Shown: positions 32,033 to 38,122 of the stretch, piece by piece
Numbering within the stretch: position 1 is the stretch's first letter
Layout of the letters: every line of letters starts with the position of its first letter
Source: Jaapia argillacea MUCL 33604
Taxonomy: Eukaryota > Basidiomycota > Agaricomycetes > Jaapiales > Jaapiaceae
Assembly: GCA_000697665.1 (NCBI GenBank)
Contig: KL197779.1
Coordinates: 1 to 38,122 of the forward strand
Length of the DNA stretch: 38,122 nt
Reading direction: 5' to 3'
Position numbers and translations under genes: made by a program
The notes under the pieces: model-generated
Databases searched by the model: none
What the model was told of the DNA's origin: nothing
What the model saw: only the letters and a program-made list of their open reading frames with translations

Positions 32033-34941
32033 TCAAACTACCAACGGCCGCATCATTTCGCGTTGGGGAATCTGTGCCATCCGAATAAAACTATCAATGA
32101 GGTCATGCGTTGGGACTGGTCGAAACCCACGATGTCGACGAAACACCGGGCGACGATTCTCCTTTTGATGTATCACCGCCTTGTAAAGGCTGTTGATTTG
32201 ACTTGATTTCAACGCCATGATCCCCTTATTCTCAGAGACGATGGGAAGCGGGACGTCTTTCGGCCAGTTGACAAACTTGTATCCATGCTTGGAGAGAATG
32301 CGAGGCAGAGTAGACCATGGCAACCCATTCCCTGAAGGTCGGGCCCCAATCTCATCTGAAAATCCAAGTGAGTTGCAAAACACTCGTCTCCTTTTGAAAC
32401 AAAAGGTCCGACCTAGTTGATGGAGCAGGTACTCTTTGATGACGTTAATCTTTTCTGCTTTTTTCTTCTCTCCCGAATTACGGGACGAAGTCACCAGTGG
32501 GACGAGATTCGTCGGTGTAATGAAAGCGGACTCCATGCGAATGTCATTGGCATGAGTGTCAACAACTTGATTCGAGATTGGTTGCGGAATCGAACGCGCT
32601 GGCACCATATGGATGAACTCGACGCTCCTAGAGGAAGAAATGTGAGCAATGTTTGACTCCGAGGTAATGAATATCTGTTACGGTTCTACGATACATTCGG
32701 GATCTCTAATGTCATCCTCACTGGAGGACAGGACATGCGAGTCGTGTTCTTCGTCCACCTGCTCGACTTCGTTCGAAACGGGGCCAACATCTTGGAAGGA
32801 TGATGACAGATCGATTGGGGAAATCAGATGGGTCGATGGTCCGTCGGATTCCGTAGGTGAAATCCGTATCGCCACCTCGTTAACCCTCGCAAACTCCGAC
32901 TGTAACCACAGTTGAGTCACCAATATTTGGAGGAATAGCGGACTTACTAGTTCGTGCAGCTTTTCATCCAGTAGTCTTTGACGTGTTCGAGGAGAATGAC
33001 AGGGATTTCGAATGATCGACACGAAACCCTCCAACCCAACTGGTGTAGGATTGTCCGGTGCTTCTACGCAACTAGTATTTTGGCGTCCAAGTTGATGCGG
33101 CACATCATCGACATCCGTTTGTGTGGGTTCATATAATGGATGGCCGACGGTAGTCGTAATGGTAGAGAAAGATTCGCCGGCAATAGCGACAGAGAAAGAA
33201 GTGTTGGTGGGATTTGAGACTGGGCATGGAGGAGGAATAGAGAGTCCAGGGCCTCTCGAATATTCCTGGGGGCGCGTACGAAGAAGACGTGGAAAAGGTG
33301 AACTCAGCTCTCTGCATATCTTGCAAGAGCCGCCGTCTGATACACCATCAATCCCAGGAAAGCCAACTTCCCACTCTTCCCCTGCTAGAAAATGTCGGAT
33401 AGAAAAATACCAGTCAAGGTTCTGTTTACCAACAATCCCATAACACGTATGCCCAGTGGAGTTGAGCAGCTCGTGCTCCGCGGTGAACGAAGTGGCCAAC
33501 GGCGAATCGGGAATGTCAGGAAAACAGTGCGACAATTCCTCGGCAAAGGAGAACCAGCGACGTTCTCGCAAAGTTGGATGTCCAGAGAAAGAGTCACATG
33601 CTTTATCGCGTGGACGAACTGCAACCCACAATACAACTCCGAGAAGAGTTTTGAGGTGATAATCCAAGAAGCACGGGTCGAGAGATGGGGATGATGTCCG
33701 AGGAAAGTATTTGTTGACTAAAGATTGTGCTCGATCTCGATACCAAGGCCCATCACAGTCGGCCAAATCTGATCGCCACTTCATGGGATACGAGTTGACC
33801 CAGGGAAGAAACCCCATCGAGGGAGGAGCAGTCGCGAGATATTGCTTCCACCGATTTTCGCAAGCTTCCCACAACTCGAGACTGAACGTCTCTGCGAGGA
33901 TCCGGAAGGTTTCGTCTAATTCCTCCTCGAACTCCCGAAGGATACAGGTACCCTGGCGAGCGGCAATCCACCAAATTACTGCCATCATAATTCCAGGGTG
34001 CTTTGTTCCGCAATCTGTCCCGTCAATCCTTTTGGAGACACTTTCAAGGTCGCTTGGAAAGGCCAGGAACCTAGGAAGAGATGATGGTCGTCTAAAAATA
34101 CGAGAGTACTCTGAGTCACACAGATCACGCTAGGATGCGGATAGGATGTGGACTCACGGGGCTGAACACGTGATATGATTGAGGCAAACTTCTCCGAATT
34201 GTATTTCGCCGTAGAGCCAGAGCATAAAATTGTGCCATCTGAGGAGATCGTCTGTGTGAAAATGTAGCGACTGGTGGCAATCGTGACCAGCGTCGCACAT
34301 CCTCCGTTCGAACTCGCGAAATCTTTTGAACGTCGGGTCGATGGAGGCCAGGGGAGTAGGGAGAATGCTGGAGAGAAGATAAATGATTTTTGCCAAAACG
34401 ATGCTCCTTCCAGGCCTCAAGCCAACTTCCAACTCCTGATTGGCAACGCCTTCAGATGTTAGTAGCATCCATTGAATGGCTGCAAAACGTCGGCGGTGAT
34501 CGGTGGTGTCTTGGACCCGAAGTCTTCTCACTCTGGCTTCGATGGAGGGCGCCGTCCGCCGGATGCCCTTACGCCAAAGATCTTGAAGACATCGGAGGGC
34601 CTCATCTCTGAACTGTTCATGCATTTTTGATGATGAAGTACCTCCGGGGAGTTGGGGCTGTATTTGAAAGGCCCATGCCTCATCTCCATCGTTCCAAAGC
34701 CATAGATCTCCGTCCCGTTCTTCGGACCCTGCGATTACCCGTAGGAGGAGTTTGGAAAGGGGTTCCGAGAGGCGATTCTCAGATGAAGGGAAATAGTTGG
34801 CGAGTGTGTCCCACAAGAAACGAAGGCGCCATGAATGCACTGGGCCATCTGCTTTCAGTTGCTGGAGAAGCTCGTGGTCGTCCTTTACTGTTCGAAGACG
34901 TTCGGGAGGGTTGTGGGAAGGGTGAGGAGCGAGAGCGTCGG
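32033..34941 (-). CDS. unrecognised multi-domain fungal protein, family member 2
   Basis: Paralogue of the gene at 1739-4767, with the same blocks in the same order: LLQQLKADGPVHSWRLRFLW, WLWNDGDEAW, FLPWVNSYPMKWR, TLLGVVLWVAV, a CKIC pair, then a Ser/Pro-rich region, EKKKAEKINVIKEYL, and the C-terminal domain LPWSTLPRILSKHGYKFVNW with SENKGIMALKSSQINSLYKAV. A clear intron lies at about 34094-34159, at the same place as in member 1, and another between HQLG and DEIGARPSG. The 5' end is uncertain: the homologous frame opens after an acceptor-like TTAG at 34942, and a TAA lies just upstream, so either a first exon is missing from my model or the start has been lost. The region between about 32700 and 32950 is also uncertain. 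Function unknown. Confidence 0.6.
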
Positions 34942-35434
34942 CTAATGATTAATAAGGTGACATTCTGGCGTTCTGGAGTCAATCCAGGGTGGTGACTTGG
35001 AGCAGTAGGTTAGCCTGTTGGGTCGCTCAGTCTAAATGGGAGCACAAACTGTTTAACCTGCTCACCTTGTTGCGCCGAACACTGAAGAAGAGATATTCTG
35101 AGAGCAAAGACAACGAGATGAAAAGTCGACGAAGTTGGTCATTTGCGCTGAAGGGTAGAAGTATCACTGCCAGGCTGTGAAACCTGGCAATGCTTCGCTC
35201 AGTGCGACGATATCGGACTGCATTGAGCCTGCGTTGCAATCGGAATGCGCTTCGAGCGCATCCGTTTTGCCAGAGCCGATCTCATTTCCGGCTATCTGAG
35301 CACCTGGAGCTAATCAAGTAAATGATTTTCACTCCGCAAATTTATCGTAATAACGACTTGGACTTGGTGGTCCACTTGTCTTCTCCAGCCTCGTCTTTCG
35401 CAAAGGGGAATCGATGTTAGCTGTTAGCTAGAAG
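34942..35434. other. intergenic between unknown-family member 2 and the foldback element
   Basis: May contain a first exon or promoter of the minus-strand gene, but no block like the N terminus of member 1 was recognised. Nothing else is seen. Confidence 0.35.
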
Positions 35435-36031
35435 CACTGCAGACGGGTGAGGATAACCCCCTTGGGCATATTGTTGTCAAAGCCATTGGTATTTTATCAA
35501 AATATCCGTACCTGTGGCGCAGGAACCAAGCCAATTATATAGTTTACTCATACCGTTGAGTATCGCCGAGCGACGCAGCCACATGGCGGAATTCAAACTA
35601 TATCTCAAATTATACCACTTGCCTCTGTCAAATGGACATATTATAAAAATACCACTAAGGATATGGCGCAAGGGTGAAGCCATGCGGTATTTTTTGAATA
35701 AGTCAGCATGCTATTAGTCTCCCCTCTGCTCGCTGATCGTCCTGCCACCTACACCACTCCTGGCATATTCAAAAAATACCGCATGGCTTTGTCCATGGGC
35801 CATATCCTTGGGGGTATTTTTATAATATGTCTATCCGACGTAGGCAAGTGGTATATTTTGAGACATAGTTTGAATTCCGCCATGTGGCTGTGTCGTTCAG
35901 CGATACTCTATGGTATAACCAAACTATATAATTGGCTGGGTTCCCGTGCCACAGGCATGGATATTTTGATAAAATACCAATGGCTATGCTGACAATATGC
36001 CTGGGAGGGTTATCATCACCCGTCTCCAGTG
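35435..36031. mobile_element. foldback (MITE-like) element with CACTG ends
   Basis: Two arms of about 265 bases are inverted copies of each other around a ~65-base unique centre (about 35701-35765). Examples: CATGCGGTATTTTTTGAATA (35681-35700) against TATTCAAAAAATACCGCATG, and GCCATTGGTATTTTATCAAA against TTTGATAAAATACCAATGGC. The outer ends are CACTGCAGACGGGTGA at 35435 and TCACCCGTCTCCAGTG ending at 36031, one mismatch. Both sides are flanked by AAG (35432-35434 and 36032-36034), a 3-base target duplication. CACTG-type ends with a 2-3 base duplication suit the CACTA/EnSpm group. No transposase is encoded; the ORFs are mirror images of arm sequence. Arms differ by scattered substitutions. 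Confidence 0.85.
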
Positions 36032-36034
36032 AAG

Positions 36035-36735
36035 GTTGGGTGGGAACCAATGAGATTGATTCGGACGCAGTGCAAGATCTATCTTCTCACCCACTTACAG
36101 GTGGATCTTGAATCACGATTTGCTAACATCAGAAACCCCAAGGAGAACACAGGTTGCAAAGTATCACAATATAATATAATACTCATAGCTACAGGCTTGA
36201 GGGAGTGGTGTGTGGGTGCAAATAGACTAGTTAAAGGGTGAATATGGTACAGGAAATGAGGGGAACGACGCGGACAGTGGTCAAAACTCAATGCTGAAGA
36301 AAACTTCAATCGATGAAATCTGCTAGGTGCCGGCTCTCACGGCTCTGTGAGCGTTCACCAGCCCCTGCACTCAAGGATAATTTTCCTTCCATGAAATAGC
36401 ATAATGGGATGTGGATGCGCAGGTAATTGGGACTCCCTAGCTGACAGCCCACGACACCTTTATGTGTGTACTCCAGCCAAGCGGGATCACAATGAACGGC
36501 ACAAGGGGATCCACAAAAAAATTGGTAGCGAGCATCATGGGGGAAGGGGGTGTACTGATAAGAGACGAGAACCAACTATCAGAAGAAGGGTAAGGTCGGC
36601 GACGGGGGCGGAAAGTCGAAAGAGAGTAGGTGGCATATGAGGACACCACATAGGAGTGATTTGTGTGCGTCAGGCTGAACAGATAGAGAACAGAGAACAC
36701 ATGGGAGGAGATATGAATTGTGAAGTGTGGGTTGT
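36035..36735. other. intergenic, nothing recognised
   Basis: No coding or RNA gene is supported. ORFs on the minus strand across this stretch are of low complexity or antisense to the minisatellite that follows. Confidence 0.4.
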
Positions 36736-36824
36736 ATGGGCCGTGTAGTTGCATGGGCTGTGTAGTTGCATGGGCTGTGTAGTTGCATGGGCTGTGTAGT
36801 TGCATGGGCCGTGTAGTTGCATGG
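36736..36824. repeat. minisatellite, five 17-base units
   Basis: Five tandem copies of ATGGGCYGTGTAGTTGC (36736-36820) plus a partial ATGG. The first and fifth units have CC where units 2-4 have CT, so the inner copies probably arose by a recent unit duplication. Confidence 0.9.
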
Positions 36825-37003
36825 ACGTCGAGCATCACAGCACTGGAAGGCACATTACGCAGGGACTTGTGGAGTGGGGGAGGAACCACATTACAGAGAA
36901 CTAATCGATGGATAGACAAACACAGTACCATGAACCAACATGAACCAAACCATTACCACGCCGATAAAAGCATAAGAACTCACCTTCTCGATCAATAACC
37001 CCC

Positions 37004-37204
37004 ATGAAAATCCTAGCTCCGTCAACTGCCTTCGTCATCTCTACTTCCTTCACTTCAAATAACGTGTTCGCCACTCAACATACAGCCCCAGCCTTCCGAA
37101 CTTCAGAGAGCGATTTCACGATCATCTTGTCCTTGACCACTTCCCTGAACTCGAACTCTTCCTCAAGAAACGACGAATTAGCAGAGCGAGAAGCGACAGC
37201 CTGA
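37004..37204 (+). CDS. possible small protein with hydrophobic N terminus, 66 residues
   Basis: An ATG at 37004 opens a 66-residue frame starting MKILAPSTAFVISTSF and ending RNDELAEREATA. The start is loosely like a secretion signal and the tail is acidic/basic. No family match is recognised and no intron is needed. It lies in repeat-rich, gene-poor DNA, so it may be a chance ORF or the first exon of a short secreted protein. Confidence 0.2.
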   Translation: MKILAPSTAFVISTSFTSNNVFATQHTAPAFRTSESDFTIILSLTTSLNSNSSSRNDELAEREATA

Positions 37205-37541
37205 GCAACGTGACGAAGTTCGGAGAACACGTTGGTTATTGAGAATAGGGCACTTTTAAAGTGAATGTTCTGGGTCTGGATTCGGGTTGCTTCTGGTGTG
37301 AACCGTTATCAGCATCCTTGGTGACCGGGGCTTCAAAACCATCCAGCTCGAAACAAGGGATGGAGAGGGAGGTCCTTCAGCGAGGGAGGAGCACAAGGGT
37401 GTGTTGTGAGAGTGGATGGGACGGTAGCAGTCACTGGTCCAAGTCTGATTGGCAGGTGAGCAATCTTTGATCCTAGCTTTCTTGCTTGGTTGGTGGCCAG
37501 GGTGTGAATCGCCACTCTGACTTTCTTCAAAATGGGCTACC
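37205..37541. other. intergenic, nothing recognised
   Basis: No supported gene. It ends at the putative LTR start. Confidence 0.3.
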
Positions 37542-38122
37542 TGTTAAGAATCACACCTCGCTACACCTATTTTCATTTTTCTTTATTATTCGACACTCCT
37601 TGCGGATATCTGATCCTTCCATATATGGATCATCAAGCACTACGACCATATTCCTCCTGAACACAAGAGACAGGTACATATCCCTTCGACATCCCTTTGA
37701 TACATCCTCGTTCCTGCACATCCGACTTCTAGTGCATCATCCCTCATTTACACTCAACCATCGACACTCCGAACTCCTGTTACCTCAATACTCCACCTTC
37801 CTGCGCGACCCGGGCCATATACTACAGACCCCTATGTCTCTGACTCACGGATCAGACCATCGACTGTGGACTACGGACTACGGACCCCTAACTACGGACT
37901 CCTATCTCTCTGACTCACTTCGACTCATGCTTACTACTGTCTTACTACTGTCTTACTCATCGCTACTACGGACTATGGACTGTGCTTCATCTTAGTATAT
38001 ATACTTCCCTGTATTCGCTAGTATTCCCCATCTTGTTCACTTTGTCAATATAGATCGTTATCTCTATTCGCATCGTCCCAACTTGATCCCTGTCTGATCA
38101 TCTGTCTGGAAGCCTCTGATAG
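37542..38122. mobile_element. probable long terminal repeat, cut by the window edge
   Basis: Starts TGTTAAGAATCACACCTCG, as many basidiomycete Gypsy-type LTRs begin with TGTTAAG. It is followed by T/C-rich sequence, repeated CTACGGACT motifs (37870-37980), a TATATATA promoter-like box at about 37995-38003 and a T-rich tail. No matching second LTR, primer-binding site or polymerase lies within the window, so the assignment rests on the sequence style alone. Confidence 0.4.

Noticed and set aside
35477-35992. ORFs of 67-94 residues inside the foldback element
   Set aside because: They are mirror images of one another from the two inverted arms and show no protein motif.
36437-36931. 164-residue minus-strand ORF with repeats of HATTxPMQL
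   Set aside because: The repeats are just the translated minisatellite; the rest has no coding character.
37486-37995. 169-residue ORF at the right edge
   Set aside because: Biased Ser/Leu/His composition from T/C-rich, repeat-containing DNA; better explained as LTR sequence.

Overview
The window is nuclear DNA of a filamentous fungus, most likely a basidiomycete of the class Agaricomycetes. Genes are split by many short introns (about 50-70 bases, GT-AG with CTNAC-like branch points). Several proteins have the fungal form of their family (AIG1-like, Mpv17-like, GH27 alpha-galactosidase), and a protein kinase of the tyrosine-kinase-like type, common in Agaricomycetes, is present. All gene models below were spliced by eye, so exon borders in the less conserved genes are approximate.

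The centre (about 5.4-27.2 kb) is ordinary gene-dense DNA: an M17 leucyl aminopeptidase (-), an unrecognised Ser-rich protein (+), an AIG1/FAR-17a-like membrane protein (-), an Mpv17/PMP22 protein (-), then a duplicated block, then VTI1 (-), prefoldin subunit 6 (+), mitochondrial ribosomal uS17m (-) and bL33m (+). VTI1/PFD6 and uS17m/bL33m are head-to-head pairs with very short shared promoters.

The duplicated block (14.6-25.2 kb) reads GH27a - psiVTI1 - epimerase A - truncated GH27 5' end - psi-epimerase B - GH27b - VTI1. It records at least two local duplications of an ancestral epimerase-GH27-VTI1 unit. VTI1 copy 1 is dead, epimerase copy B has three deletions and an early stop, and GH27b has a frame-breaking insertion near its C terminus. 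GH27a, epimerase A and VTI1 look intact.

The two flanks are accessory-like. Each carries one member of an unrecognised multi-domain protein family (1.7-4.8 kb on +; 32.0-34.9 kb on -), and each member lies beside tyrosine-kinase-like sequence: a dead fragment on the left and, on the right, an intact gene for a 622-residue protein with an apparently active kinase domain followed by a degenerate pseudokinase domain. The flanks also hold a degenerate telomere-like tract (486-524), a second copy of bL33m exons, a 597-base foldback element with CACTG ends and an AAG target duplication, a 17-base minisatellite, and a probable LTR running off the right edge.

The best candidates for something undescribed are the kinase-pseudokinase protein and the paired unknown family next to it.
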